A stretch of DNA of 46,831 nt from Micromonospora sp. CPCC 205371 (GTDB taxonomy: Bacteria; Actinomycetota; Actinomycetes; Mycobacteriales; Micromonosporaceae). The stretch lies in the NCBI RefSeq assembly GCF_026130045.1, contig NZ_JAIBNX010000007.1, positions 1-46,831 on the forward strand. Direction: 5' to 3'. Positions 15,029-23,084 of this stretch are shown here, piece after piece; position 1 is the stretch's first letter, and every line of letters starts with the position of its first letter. The notes under the pieces are model-generated. The model saw nothing but the letters and a program-made list of their open reading frames with translations, made no database searches and was not told the origin of the DNA. The position numbers and the translations under genes were made by a program.

Positions 15029-15796
15029 GTGACAGCACGGATGGGTACGGACCCGCACGCGACCGGTCCGGAGCCGCAGCGCTCGGCGCCTGCCCCGGCA
15101 GGTACCGTCTACGGCCGCGGTGGCGCCCCGACCAGCGATCGGGACTTTGGGTTGTTGGAGCGGCTGCACCCTGCCGTCACCGCTGGCATCGCGGCAGCCG
15201 TCATCGGCGTGTTCACGCTCGGCTACCTGGCCTGGCGAGCCGTCAGCGGCACCGAGTCACCGGCCGGCGAGCCCCCGGCCGCCGCCGCGCCGCGGACGGT
15301 CGAGGAGCCGGCGCGCTCGCCGAGTCCGTCGCCGTCGCCGACCGGCGCCAGGCTGAGCGCCGGGGCGTGGTCCCTGGAGTCTGCCGACCGATCCGGCTCG
15401 TACGTGCGCCGCGACGATGCACTAGCCGTGATCGGCACACTGAACGCGGAAGACGACGAAGCGGATCGGCGGGAAGCGTCTTTCGTCGTGCTGGCCGGTT
15501 TGGCGGACCCGTCGTGTTTCAGCTTCCGGGCGGCCGACGGCCGGTTCCTGCGTCACTACGATTTTCGTCTGAAGTTCGATGAGACGGAGGACAAGGCCCT
15601 CTTTCGCGAGGACGCCACGTTCTGCGCCGCGGCCGGAGCCACCGCCGATTCGGTGACGCTACGGTCGCACAACTACCCGGACCGTGTCATCCACCATCGC
15701 CAGTCCGAGCTCTGGCTCGACCGACCCGACGGTTCCGAAGGCTTCGCCGCCGCCAGCTCCTTCGTCGTCCGGTCTCCGCTGACACCGTCAGGCTGA
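15029..15796 (+). CDS. Membrane-anchored AbfB-domain (CBM42-type) protein
   Basis: 255 residues. A cytosolic N-terminus of about 45 residues, one membrane helix (VTAGIAAAVIGVFTLGYLAW), a Pro/Ser linker (PARSPSPSPSPTGA), then an external AbfB domain: LESADRSGSYVRR, SCFSFRAADGRFLRHYDFRLKF, ATFCAAAG, VTLRSHNYPDRVIHHRQSELWLD. AbfB binds arabinofuranosyl side chains. There is no enzyme domain, so it may hold substrate at the cell surface or act as a sensor. Cotranscribed with the SGNH hydrolase. Its 3' end overlaps the 3' end of the LacI gene by 9 bp. Confidence 0.8.
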   Translation: MTARMGTDPHATGPEPQRSAPAPAGTVYGRGGAPTSDRDFGLLERLHPAVTAGIAAAVIGVFTLGYLAWRAVSGTESPAGEPPAAAAPRTVEEPARSPSPSPSPTGARLSAGAWSLESADRSGSYVRRDDALAVIGTLNAEDDEADRREASFVVLAGLADPSCFSFRAADGRFLRHYDFRLKFDETEDKALFREDATFCAAAGATADSVTLRSHNYPDRVIHHRQSELWLDRPDGSEGFAAASSFVVRSPLTPSG

Positions 15797-16810
15797 GGCG
15801 CGCCACACAATCGGGGTGGGTAGGAAGATGCCTCCCGGCTCCGGCGTCTTGCCGCTCAGCTGTCGCAGCACCAGGTCTGCCGCTTGAGCGCCGATCTCCT
15901 TGGCCGGCTGGTGCACTGTGGACAGAGCCGGATCGGTGCGCTGGGCCCACGGGCTGTCGTCGAAGCCGACGATCCCGACGTCGCCGGGCACGGCCCGTCC
16001 GAGTTCGCGCAATACCTGCATGGCACCGGCGGCGACCGCGTCGGAAGCGGCGAAGACGCCGTCCAGGCGGGGCTCGCGCTGGAGCAGCTGGCGCATGCCT
16101 TCCATGCCGGAGGCGTAGTCGTAGAACGGGACGTGCGCCACGAGTTCGGGCTTGAACCTGCGCCCGAGCGCCTGCTGGAAGCCGCTGAGCCGGTCGGCGC
16201 CGGAATCGCGGTCGACGGCCGCCGCGATCATGCCGATCCGTTTACGCCCGGTCGCGGCGAGCCGCTCGGTGATCGCTCGCGCGGAGCCGACGTTGTCGAT
16301 GCCGATGAACGGGATGCCCTGCTCGAGGTCGGGCGGGTGGCCGACGAACGTGGCCGGCAGCGCGAGGTCGGTCACGACGCGGGTGATCGGGTCGTGCGCC
16401 CGGGCCGAGACGATGACGGCGCCGTCGACGAACCCGCCGCTGAGGTACTTGGTGATGCGTTCGGTGTCGCGCGCTGAGTCGACGACCAGGTTGACCAGCT
16501 GGTAGTCGGCCGTCGACAGCACCGCGTTGGCGCCGAGCATGATGGCGCCGATGTTCGGGTCTTCCAGGATCAGGCTGGGCGGCTCGAGGACGAGAAAGGC
16601 CACGGCCTGGGAGCGCTGCATGACGAGGTTGCGCGCGGCGGTGTTGGGCACGTAGCCGACCTCGGCGATGGCGGCCTCGATCGCCGCACGGGCCGCCGCG
16701 GAGACGTATCCGCCGTTGATGACGCGGCTGACGGTGCCGCGCGAGACGCCGGCGGCGGCCGCGACGTCGTGCACGGTCGCGCGCCGCGCCGCCCCTTTCC
16801 GCCGTTTCAC
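15788..16810 (-). CDS. LacI family transcriptional regulator
   Basis: 340 residues. The N-terminal HTH (about 11-34) reads ATVHDVAAAAGVSRGTVSRVINGG, followed by the hinge helix region VPNTAARNLVMQRSQAVAFL and a periplasmic-binding-protein-like effector domain (GIDNVGSARAITERL, DGVFAASDAVAAGAMQVL, VGFDDSPWAQ). Represses divergent sugar genes until an inducer binds. GTG 16810 has TACAGT exactly 6 nt upstream and no ribosome-binding site, so the mRNA is probably leaderless. Divergent from the GH42/ABC operon, whose leader carries two matching palindromes. Confidence 0.92.
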   Translation of the reverse strand: MKRRKGAARRATVHDVAAAAGVSRGTVSRVINGGYVSAAARAAIEAAIAEVGYVPNTAARNLVMQRSQAVAFLVLEPPSLILEDPNIGAIMLGANAVLSTADYQLVNLVVDSARDTERITKYLSGGFVDGAVIVSARAHDPITRVVTDLALPATFVGHPPDLEQGIPFIGIDNVGSARAITERLAATGRKRIGMIAAAVDRDSGADRLSGFQQALGRRFKPELVAHVPFYDYASGMEGMRQLLQREPRLDGVFAASDAVAAGAMQVLRELGRAVPGDVGIVGFDDSPWAQRTDPALSTVHQPAKEIGAQAADLVLRQLSGKTPEPGGIFLPTPIVWRASA

Positions 16811-16832
16811 GCCGTCACTGTAGCCCCAGCTA

Positions 16833-16860
16833 TTGACCGGGGCGAGGACCTGTACATAGT
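16833..16860 (+). promoter_or_regulatory. Promoter of the GH42-ABC operon
   Basis: TTGACC at 16833-16838, 16-nt spacer, CATAGT at 16855-16860. The first LacI operator begins at the last base of the -10 box and covers the likely transcription start, which is a standard repression layout. Predicted from sequence only. Confidence 0.5.
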
Positions 16861-16877
16861 GTGTGCACGTTCACACA
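16860..16877. promoter_or_regulatory. LacI-type operator O1
   Basis: TGTGTGCACGTTCACACA, an 18-bp palindrome with one mismatch, centred on a CG step as in LacI/GalR operators. Overlaps the predicted start of transcription of the GH42 operon. Matches O2 at 17 of 18 positions. Confidence 0.8.
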
Positions 16878-16905
16878 TTCTTGATCCCTACGAAACATGC
16901 CGAGG

Positions 16906-16923
16906 TGTGTGCACGTGCACACA
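16906..16923. promoter_or_regulatory. LacI-type operator O2
   Basis: TGTGTGCACGTGCACACA, a perfect 18-bp palindrome, 46 bp start-to-start from O1 and 22 bp before the GH42 ATG. The paired sites would let LacI block initiation and early elongation. Confidence 0.82.
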
Positions 16924-16944
16924 TCCCGAGTCTGGAGGAAGCCC

Positions 16945-18930
16945 ATGCCCGTCGCCGGCATCGGCCTGGGCTGCGACTACAACCCGGAGCAGTGGTCACC
17001 CGACGTCTGGCGGGAGGACGTCCGCCTGATGCGGCAGGCGGGCGTCGACCTGGTCGCCATCAACATCTTCGGCTGGTCCTACCTCGAACCCCGCCCGAAC
17101 GAGTACGACTTCGACGGGCTCGACCGCATCGTCGAACTTCTCCACGAGCACAACATCAAGATCAATCTTGGTACCGGTACCTCATCGCCGCCGCCGTGGC
17201 TGACGACCATGCACCCGGAGATCCTCCCGACCGCGCCCGACGGCACCAAGCGGTACCCCGGTGGGCGTCAGGCGTGGTGCCCGAGCTCGCCGGTCTTCCG
17301 GCGGCGGGCCCTCGCACTCGTCGAGCGGGTCGCGCGGCGGTACGGCAAGCACCCCGCCGTGGTGCTCTGGCACGTCTCCAACGAGCTCGGCTGCCACAAC
17401 GCACACTGCTACGACGAGGAGACCGCCGAGGCGTTCCGCCGCTGGCTACGCAAGCGCTACGGCAGCATCGACGGGCTGAACGACGGGTGGGGCACGTCGT
17501 TCTGGAGCCAGCGGTACGGGGACTGGTCGGAGGTGCAGCCGCCCCGGCAGGCGCTGTCGGCCCGCAACCCGGGCCAGATCCTCGACTTCCACCGGTTCAG
17601 CTCGGACGAGCTGCTCGACTACTACCGCGACGAGGTCGAGGTGCTGCGCCGGCACAGCACCGTACCCATCACCACGAACTTCATGGTCACCGCGCACATC
17701 CGCAACCTGGACTACTGGACGTGGGCGCCAGAGGTGGACGTCGTCGCCAACGACCACTACCTGGACCACCGGCTCGACGAGCCCACAGCCGAGCTGGCCT
17801 TCGCCGCCGACCTCACCCGGGGCCTCGCCGGCGGGCGTCCGTGGATGCTGATGGAGCAGTCGGTCAGCGCGGTGAGCTGGCAGCCGCACAACCTGGCCAA
17901 GGCGCCCGGCGAGATGATCCGCAACTCGCTCACGCACGTCGCGCGCGGCGCCGACTCGGTGTGCTTCTTCCAGTGGCGGGCCTCCGCGCAAGGCGCGGAG
18001 AAGTTCCATTCCGCTCTGGTACCGCACGCCGGTACCGACACCGAGGCGTGGCGGGCGGTGCTGCGGCTCTCCGAGACCCTCGACCGGTTGGACGAGGTCG
18101 CCGGGACCACTGTGGACACCGACGTGGCGCTGCTGTTCAGCTGGCAGTCGTGGTGGTCGTGCGACGGGGAGAGCCGTCCCTCGCACGCCGTCCGGTACCT
18201 GGACCAGGTGCACCTGGCGTACAACGCCTTGCGCGAGATCGGCGTGACGACCGACGTGGTCGCGCCGGCCGCCGACCTGAGCCGGTACCGGCTTGTCATC
18301 GTGCCGTGCCTGCATCTGGTCTCGGACCAGGAGGCGGCGGCCATCGACGCGTACGTGGCGGCCGGCGGGCACGTGCTCGTCACGTTCTACAGCGGCATCG
18401 TCGACCAGGACGACCGGGTACGCCTCGGCGGGTATCCCGGAGCGTTCCGTGACCTGCTGGGTGTGAGGGTCGAGGAGTTCGCGCCGCTGCCGCCGGACGC
18501 CGAGGTGACGCTCGACAACGGCGCCAAGGGTCGACTGTGGACCGAGCGGCTGTGTACGACGACCGCGGAGCCCGTGGCCCGGTACGTCGACGGCCCACTT
18601 CCCGGGGTGCCCGCCGTCACCCGCAACGCGTACGGCGCGGGCGCCGCGTGGTACGTGGCCACCGAACTGCGGGCCGGCGCCCTGCGTGACGTGGTCCGCG
18701 AGGCGAGCCGGATGGCCGGTGTACGGCCGCTCGGGCCGGAGGGCGACGGCTCGGTCGAGGTGGTACGCCGCGGCGACGCGAGCCGCAGCTACGTGTTCGT
18801 CGTCAACCACGGCAACCGCGACGTCGAGTACGCGGTGACCGGACTGGAACTGGTGACCGGCGCCGCGGTGGACGGCCTTCTGCGGGTCCCGTCCGGCGAG
18901 GTCCGGGTGGTTCGCGAGGAGTCGATATGA
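16945..18930 (+). CDS. GH42 beta-galactosidase
   Basis: 661 residues, full length for GH42. GCDYNPEQWSPDVWREDVRLMRQAGVDLV opens the TIM barrel. The acid/base is Glu147 in WHVSNELG and the nucleophile Glu304 in MLMEQSVSAVSW; a trimerisation-like domain (about 390-600) and a C-terminal beta domain follow. No signal peptide, so it acts in the cytoplasm on imported beta-galactosides or galacto-oligosaccharides. ATG 16945 has TCTGGAGGAAG at good spacing; the frame's earlier ATG at 16897 lies inside the operator region. First gene of an operon with an ABC importer (ATGA overlap) and controlled by LacI sites O1 and O2. Confidence 0.92.
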   Translation: MPVAGIGLGCDYNPEQWSPDVWREDVRLMRQAGVDLVAINIFGWSYLEPRPNEYDFDGLDRIVELLHEHNIKINLGTGTSSPPPWLTTMHPEILPTAPDGTKRYPGGRQAWCPSSPVFRRRALALVERVARRYGKHPAVVLWHVSNELGCHNAHCYDEETAEAFRRWLRKRYGSIDGLNDGWGTSFWSQRYGDWSEVQPPRQALSARNPGQILDFHRFSSDELLDYYRDEVEVLRRHSTVPITTNFMVTAHIRNLDYWTWAPEVDVVANDHYLDHRLDEPTAELAFAADLTRGLAGGRPWMLMEQSVSAVSWQPHNLAKAPGEMIRNSLTHVARGADSVCFFQWRASAQGAEKFHSALVPHAGTDTEAWRAVLRLSETLDRLDEVAGTTVDTDVALLFSWQSWWSCDGESRPSHAVRYLDQVHLAYNALREIGVTTDVVAPAADLSRYRLVIVPCLHLVSDQEAAAIDAYVAAGGHVLVTFYSGIVDQDDRVRLGGYPGAFRDLLGVRVEEFAPLPPDAEVTLDNGAKGRLWTERLCTTTAEPVARYVDGPLPGVPAVTRNAYGAGAAWYVATELRAGALRDVVREASRMAGVRPLGPEGDGSVEVVRRGDASRSYVFVVNHGNRDVEYAVTGLELVTGAAVDGLLRVPSGEVRVVREESI

Positions 18931-19853
18931 CCGTGACAGAGATCGCCGCGACTAGCACCGCGGCGGAGGTCCGGCGGGCGCCCCGGCGCCGGACCGCACA
19001 CCGGGGCGCCATCGCTTTCTTCGTTGTGCCCTTCGGGGTGCTGTTCGCGCTGTTCTTCGTGCTTCCGGTCGGCTACGCCGTCGTTCAGTCGCTGTACGTG
19101 ATGGAGCGCGCGGACATGTTCAGCCCGGCGCGGGAGGTCTTCGGCGGCCTCACGCAGTACGGGTACGTCTTCTCCGATGGGCCCTTCTGGCGCTCGGTCG
19201 GGCGGGTGCTGCTGTTCGGCGTCGTTCAGGTGCCGGTGATGCTGGGACTGGCCCTGCTGACCGCTCTGCTGCTCGATTCGGGGCTGGTGAAGGCCGGACG
19301 CTTCTTCCGGCTGGCCTTCTTCATGCCGTACGCGGTCCCCGGCGTGGTCGCGGCCATCATGTGGGGTTTTCTCTACTCGCCGAACCTCTCACCCTTCACG
19401 GCACTGACCAAGAGCGTCGACCTGCTCTCGGCCGACGTCGTGCTGTGGGCGATGGCCAACGTCGTGACGTGGGTCTACGTCGGATACAACATGATCATCA
19501 TCTACTCGTACCTGCTGTCGATCCCGACGGAGATCTACGAGGCCGCGCGGCTCGACGGCGCGGGACCGGTGCGGATCGCCTGGTCGATCAAGATTCCCCT
19601 GGTGATGCCCGCGCTGGTGCTGACCACCGTGTTCTCCATCATCGGCACGCTTCAACTGCTGGCCGAACCGCAGGTGTTCCGCAGCTTCAGCTCCGCGGTG
19701 TCCAGCACCTACACCCCCAACCTGACCGTCTACTCCACCTCGTCCATCCCGAACTTCAACCTGGCCGCCGCGTTCTCGGTCGTGCTCGCGCTCGCGACGT
19801 TCGCGCTGTCGTTCGGCTTCCTCAAGCTCACCCAACGGAAGGGGCTCCGGTGA
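18927..19853 (+). CDS. ABC sugar transporter permease (MalF-type)
   Basis: 308 residues, six or so membrane helices starting AIAFFVVPFGVLFALFFVLPVGY. The EAA loop is YEAARLDGAGPVRIAWSIKIPLVMPA, contacting the ATPase. Start ATG overlaps the stop of the GH42 gene (ATGA), so translation is coupled. Inner-membrane half of a carbohydrate importer of the CUT1 type, matching the permease at 19850 and the binding protein at 20719. No ATPase is encoded here; CUT1 importers in actinobacteria commonly share a distant MsiK-like ATPase. Confidence 0.92.
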   Translation: MTVTEIAATSTAAEVRRAPRRRTAHRGAIAFFVVPFGVLFALFFVLPVGYAVVQSLYVMERADMFSPAREVFGGLTQYGYVFSDGPFWRSVGRVLLFGVVQVPVMLGLALLTALLLDSGLVKAGRFFRLAFFMPYAVPGVVAAIMWGFLYSPNLSPFTALTKSVDLLSADVVLWAMANVVTWVYVGYNMIIIYSYLLSIPTEIYEAARLDGAGPVRIAWSIKIPLVMPALVLTTVFSIIGTLQLLAEPQVFRSFSSAVSSTYTPNLTVYSTSSIPNFNLAAAFSVVLALATFALSFGFLKLTQRKGLR

Positions 19854-20695
19854 GATCTCGCGAAAGCCTCTTCGGCCGCACCGCGGCCATGCTCGTGATG
19901 GGCGTGTTCGCGTTCTACATCCTGCTGCCGGTCTGGTGGCTGGTCGTCGCGGCGACCAAGGACCGCGCCCAGTTCACCGGCACCAACCCGTTGTGGTTCG
20001 CCGACTTCGCGTTCGTCGACAACATCCGCGAGCTGTTGACGTACCGCGACGGCGTGTTCCTGCGGTGGATGGGCAACAGCATCGCGTACACCGGTGGGGC
20101 GGCGCTGTGCGGCACGCTGCTCGCGGCCATGTGCGGGTACGCCCTGTCGAAGTACCGGTTTCCCGGCCGGGAGACCCTCTTCAACATCGTGCTCGGTGGC
20201 GTCCTGGTGCCGGCCACGGCACTGGCCCTGCCGCTGTTTCTCATCTTCAGCTACATCGGCGCGACGAACACGTTCTGGGCGGTGTTCCTGCCCAGCATCG
20301 TCAACCCGTTCGGTGTCTACCTCGCGCAGATCTACGCCGGTGCCAGCGTGCCGGATGAGCTTCTGGAGGCCGCCCGCATCGACGGTGCCGGCGAGGTGCG
20401 CACGTTCTTCACGGTGTCGAGCCGGTTGATGTTTCCGGGCCTCGTCACCATCTTCCTATTCCACTTCGTCGCGGTGTGGAACAGCTTCCTGCTGCCGCTG
20501 ATCATGCTGGGCGACGAACGGCTCTTCCCGGTCACGCTCGGCCTCTACACCTGGAACACGCAGGTCAACCAACTACCGGAGCTGCGCGGGCTGGTGCTCG
20601 TCGGCTCGCTGCTGTCGATCGCTCCACTGATCGTCGCATTTCTGCTCTTGCAGCGCTTCTGGCGCAACGGCCTCGGCACGGGCGCGATCAAGTAG
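19850..20695 (+). CDS. ABC sugar transporter permease (MalG-type)
   Basis: 281 residues from GTG 19850, which overlaps the stop of the MalF-type gene (GTGA). Membrane helices include AMLVMGVFAFYILLPVWWLVV and ALALPLFLIFSYIGATNTFW; the EAA loop is LLEAARIDGAGEVRTFFTVSSRLMFPGL. Starting further upstream is possible in frame but would run through the preceding permease. Partner of the MalF-type permease in a CUT1 importer, followed by the substrate-binding lipoprotein. Confidence 0.92.
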   Translation: MRSRESLFGRTAAMLVMGVFAFYILLPVWWLVVAATKDRAQFTGTNPLWFADFAFVDNIRELLTYRDGVFLRWMGNSIAYTGGAALCGTLLAAMCGYALSKYRFPGRETLFNIVLGGVLVPATALALPLFLIFSYIGATNTFWAVFLPSIVNPFGVYLAQIYAGASVPDELLEAARIDGAGEVRTFFTVSSRLMFPGLVTIFLFHFVAVWNSFLLPLIMLGDERLFPVTLGLYTWNTQVNQLPELRGLVLVGSLLSIAPLIVAFLLLQRFWRNGLGTGAIK

Positions 20696-20718
20696 ATCAA
20701 ACCGGAAGGAACGTCCCC

Positions 20719-22041
20719 ATGAAAAGATCCGTCGGAATTGTCCTGACATCAGTACTGGCTCTCGCGGGCTGCTCCTCGGGCGGTGACGACGCCGCGTCCG
20801 GTGACACCGCCACCAGCGCCTGCGCGCCGTCCACCGGACAGGTCGAGCTCACCTTCACCTCCTGGATTCCCGGGATCGAAGAGGTCGTCAAGGTGTGGAA
20901 CGACAAGAACCCCAACATCCAGGTCAAGGTGCAGACCGGCCCGAACGGCAACGGCGGCACGTACCAGAACTTCTTCAACCAGCTCAAGGCGGGCAACGCG
21001 CCGGACCTCGGCCAGATCGAGTACGACACGCTGCCCAGCTTCCGGGTACAGGACGGCCTGGCGAACCTCGCGGCCTGCGACATCGTCACCGGCGCCAAGG
21101 ACAAGTTCGTCGACTGGACGTGGAACCAGGTCACCTTCGGCCGCCAGGACTCCGTGTACGGCATCCCGCAGGACGCCGGCCCGATGGCCCTGTTCTACCG
21201 GGCGGACCTGTTCAAGCAGAACAACATCGCGGTGCCGACCACGTGGGCCGAGTACGCCACGGCCGCGGAGAAGGTGAAGGCCGCGGGCGGCTACATCACG
21301 AACTTCTCGCAGAGCGACGTGAACCAGTTCGCCGGACTGGCGTGGCAGGCCGGCGGCCGCTGGTTCGGCAACGATGGTTCACAGTGGACCGTCGACTTCT
21401 CGGACGCGAAGACCACCCAGGTCGCCGACTACTGGCAGGACCTGATCGGCCGCAAGCTCGTCTCCACCGTGCCGCCGTGGACCACCGAGTGGGACAACGC
21501 CTACAACACCGGCCAGGCGTGGACATGGGTCTCGGCCGTGTGGGGCGCCAACTCCATCGCCACCGGCGCCCCCACCACGAAGGGCAAGTGGGCGGTGGCG
21601 CCGATGCCACAGTGGAACGCCGGCGACAAGTCCGCCGGCAACTGGGGTGGATCGTCGACCGCAATCTTCAAAAGCTCGAAGCACCCGTACGAGGCCGCGC
21701 AGTTCGCGCTGTGGCTCAACACCTCGGACGAGGCGCTGACGCTGCTCAACCAGAAGGCCAACCTGTACCCCGCCACCAAGGCCGGCGCCACGCTGCCCGC
21801 GCTGACCACGGGCGTGGACTTCTACGGCGGCCAGAAGATCTACGAGGTCTTCGCCGAGGCGTCGGCGCAGGTGTCACCCGACTTCGTGTGGGGCCCGCTG
21901 ATGACGAAGACCTACGCGGACACGGCCGACGGTTTCAAAGCCGCGGTGTCCGGCCAGGGCACCCTGGCGGAGGCCCTGAAGACCGCACAGAGCTCCACCG
22001 TCCAGGCGATGAAGTCGCAGGCGATTCCGGTCAAGGAGTGA
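20719..22041 (+). CDS. ABC sugar transporter substrate-binding lipoprotein
   Basis: 440 residues. A lipoprotein signal with lipobox LALAGC (Cys at residue 18), then the CUT1 extracellular solute-binding (SBP type 1) fold: VELTFTSWIPGIEEVVKVWNDKNPNIQVKV, then DLGQIEYDTLPSF, then VYGIPQDAGPMALFYRADLF. Captures the sugar at the outer face of the membrane for the two permeases. AAGGA lies at good distance from the ATG. Gene order (glycosidase, permeases, binding protein) and the LacI sites suggest the ligand is a beta-galactoside, by context only. Followed by a terminator. Confidence 0.92.
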   Translation: MKRSVGIVLTSVLALAGCSSGGDDAASGDTATSACAPSTGQVELTFTSWIPGIEEVVKVWNDKNPNIQVKVQTGPNGNGGTYQNFFNQLKAGNAPDLGQIEYDTLPSFRVQDGLANLAACDIVTGAKDKFVDWTWNQVTFGRQDSVYGIPQDAGPMALFYRADLFKQNNIAVPTTWAEYATAAEKVKAAGGYITNFSQSDVNQFAGLAWQAGGRWFGNDGSQWTVDFSDAKTTQVADYWQDLIGRKLVSTVPPWTTEWDNAYNTGQAWTWVSAVWGANSIATGAPTTKGKWAVAPMPQWNAGDKSAGNWGGSSTAIFKSSKHPYEAAQFALWLNTSDEALTLLNQKANLYPATKAGATLPALTTGVDFYGGQKIYEVFAEASAQVSPDFVWGPLMTKTYADTADGFKAAVSGQGTLAEALKTAQSSTVQAMKSQAIPVKE

Positions 22042-22047
22042 TCCGGC

Positions 22048-22079
22048 GGCGCGCCGCGGGAACCCGCCCGCGGCGCGCC
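22048..22079 (+). terminator. Terminator hairpin of the GH42-ABC operon
   Basis: GGCGCGCCGCGGG and CCCGCGGCGCGCC pair perfectly over 13 bp around a 6-nt loop, 7 bp after the stop codon of the binding-protein gene. No T tract. Confidence 0.8.
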
Positions 22080-22113
22080 TTCGCACCGCGCACGCTATGC
22101 CGGCGCCGCGTAG

Positions 22114-22308
22114 GAATCGACCGGCCGGCCGGAACGGCTCATCGACCCCGTCCCGATCCGCGGCCGGCTCCGCATCCCCCATCGCGTGGCCGGCGAACGG
22201 CCGCTCGTCAGGTCGCTGTCCGGGTCCACATTCGACATCCGGACCGAGCCGGACGCGATCGTCATCGACGTCGCGGTGGGCGCCATCGAGGTGATCCGCG
22301 TTGACTGA
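22114..22308 (+). pseudogene. Possible 3' remnant of an unidentified gene
   Basis: After a TAG at 22111, an open frame of about 64 codons with coding-like third-position GC reads RLIDPVPIRGRLRIPHRVAGER ... TFDIRTEPDAIVIDVAVGAIEVIRVD and ends at TGA 22306. It has no ATG and no ribosome-binding site, looks like the C-terminal beta-strand end of a larger enzyme (perhaps a glycosidase, judging by neighbours), and overlaps the start of the next gene. Family not recognised. Confidence 0.35.
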
Positions 22309-23080
22309 CGTGACGACCCGCCGCGTGCGCCTCGAACCATGCGCCGCCGACGAGTCGACCGGCCCTCTCGTGCTCGTCAACTCGCTCGGCACGACATCGT
22401 CCATGTGGGACGATCTGGTCCCATTGCTGCGCACCCGATTCGACGTCGTTCGCTACGAACAGCGCGGCTACGGCGCCGAAGACGCCGTCGACGGACCCTT
22501 CTGGCTCGACGACCTCGTCGACGATCTCATCGCCGTGCTCGACGAGGCCGGTATCCAGCGTGCGCATCTGGCCGGGATCTCCCTCGGCGGGATGGTCGCC
22601 GCGCGGGCCGCCGCACACCACGGCGACCGGGTACACAGCCTGACGATCATCTGCTCCGCGCCGGTGCTGCCGCGAGACACCTGGATCGAACGCGCCCAAG
22701 CCGTTCGCAGCGCCGGGCTCGAAGCGATCCGCGACACCGTCGCAAAGCGATGGTTCACGCCGCGGTTCGCGGCAGCGCACCCGGACATCGTCACCCACTA
22801 CGGCGACATGCTCACCGCGAACGACGCCGAACAGTACGCTCGCGCCTGCGAAATGCTGGCCGCGGCGGACGTGCGCGGCGACCTCGCGGCCGTGGCCGCA
22901 CCCACCCTCGTCATCGGAGGCTCGGCCGACATCGCCACCCCTCCGGCCAGCCAGGAGCTCTACGCGGCCGGCATCCCCGGGGCTCGCCTGCTGATCCTCG
23001 ACGACGTCGCGCACATGGCGACCGCGGCCGCCCCCGATACGATCGCGCGCCAGATCATCTGGCACGCCGAACACGTGTAG
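22301..23080 (+). CDS. Alpha/beta hydrolase (PcaD/3-oxoadipate enol-lactonase-like)
   Basis: 259 residues. LVLVNSLGTTSSMWDDLVPLL and YEQRGYGAED are the early alpha/beta-hydrolase blocks; the nucleophile Ser is in LAGISLGGMVA, the acid Asp in GGSADIATPP, the His in DVAHMATAAAP. It resembles 3-oxoadipate enol-lactonase and related lactone hydrolases, but no beta-ketoadipate genes are near, so the substrate is unsettled. Start TTG 22301 with GAGGTG about 6 nt upstream; GTG 22310 is the alternative. The next gene starts 4 nt after its stop, so both are one operon. Confidence 0.82.
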   Translation: MTDVTTRRVRLEPCAADESTGPLVLVNSLGTTSSMWDDLVPLLRTRFDVVRYEQRGYGAEDAVDGPFWLDDLVDDLIAVLDEAGIQRAHLAGISLGGMVAARAAAHHGDRVHSLTIICSAPVLPRDTWIERAQAVRSAGLEAIRDTVAKRWFTPRFAAAHPDIVTHYGDMLTANDAEQYARACEMLAAADVRGDLAAVAAPTLVIGGSADIATPPASQELYAAGIPGARLLILDDVAHMATAAAPDTIARQIIWHAEHV

Positions 23081-23084
23081 TCGC

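Noticed and set aside
17446-18810. Leftward frame (454 codons) opposite the GH42 gene
   Set aside because: Antisense to a full-length GH42 with both catalytic glutamates; no ribosome-binding site or recognisable domain.
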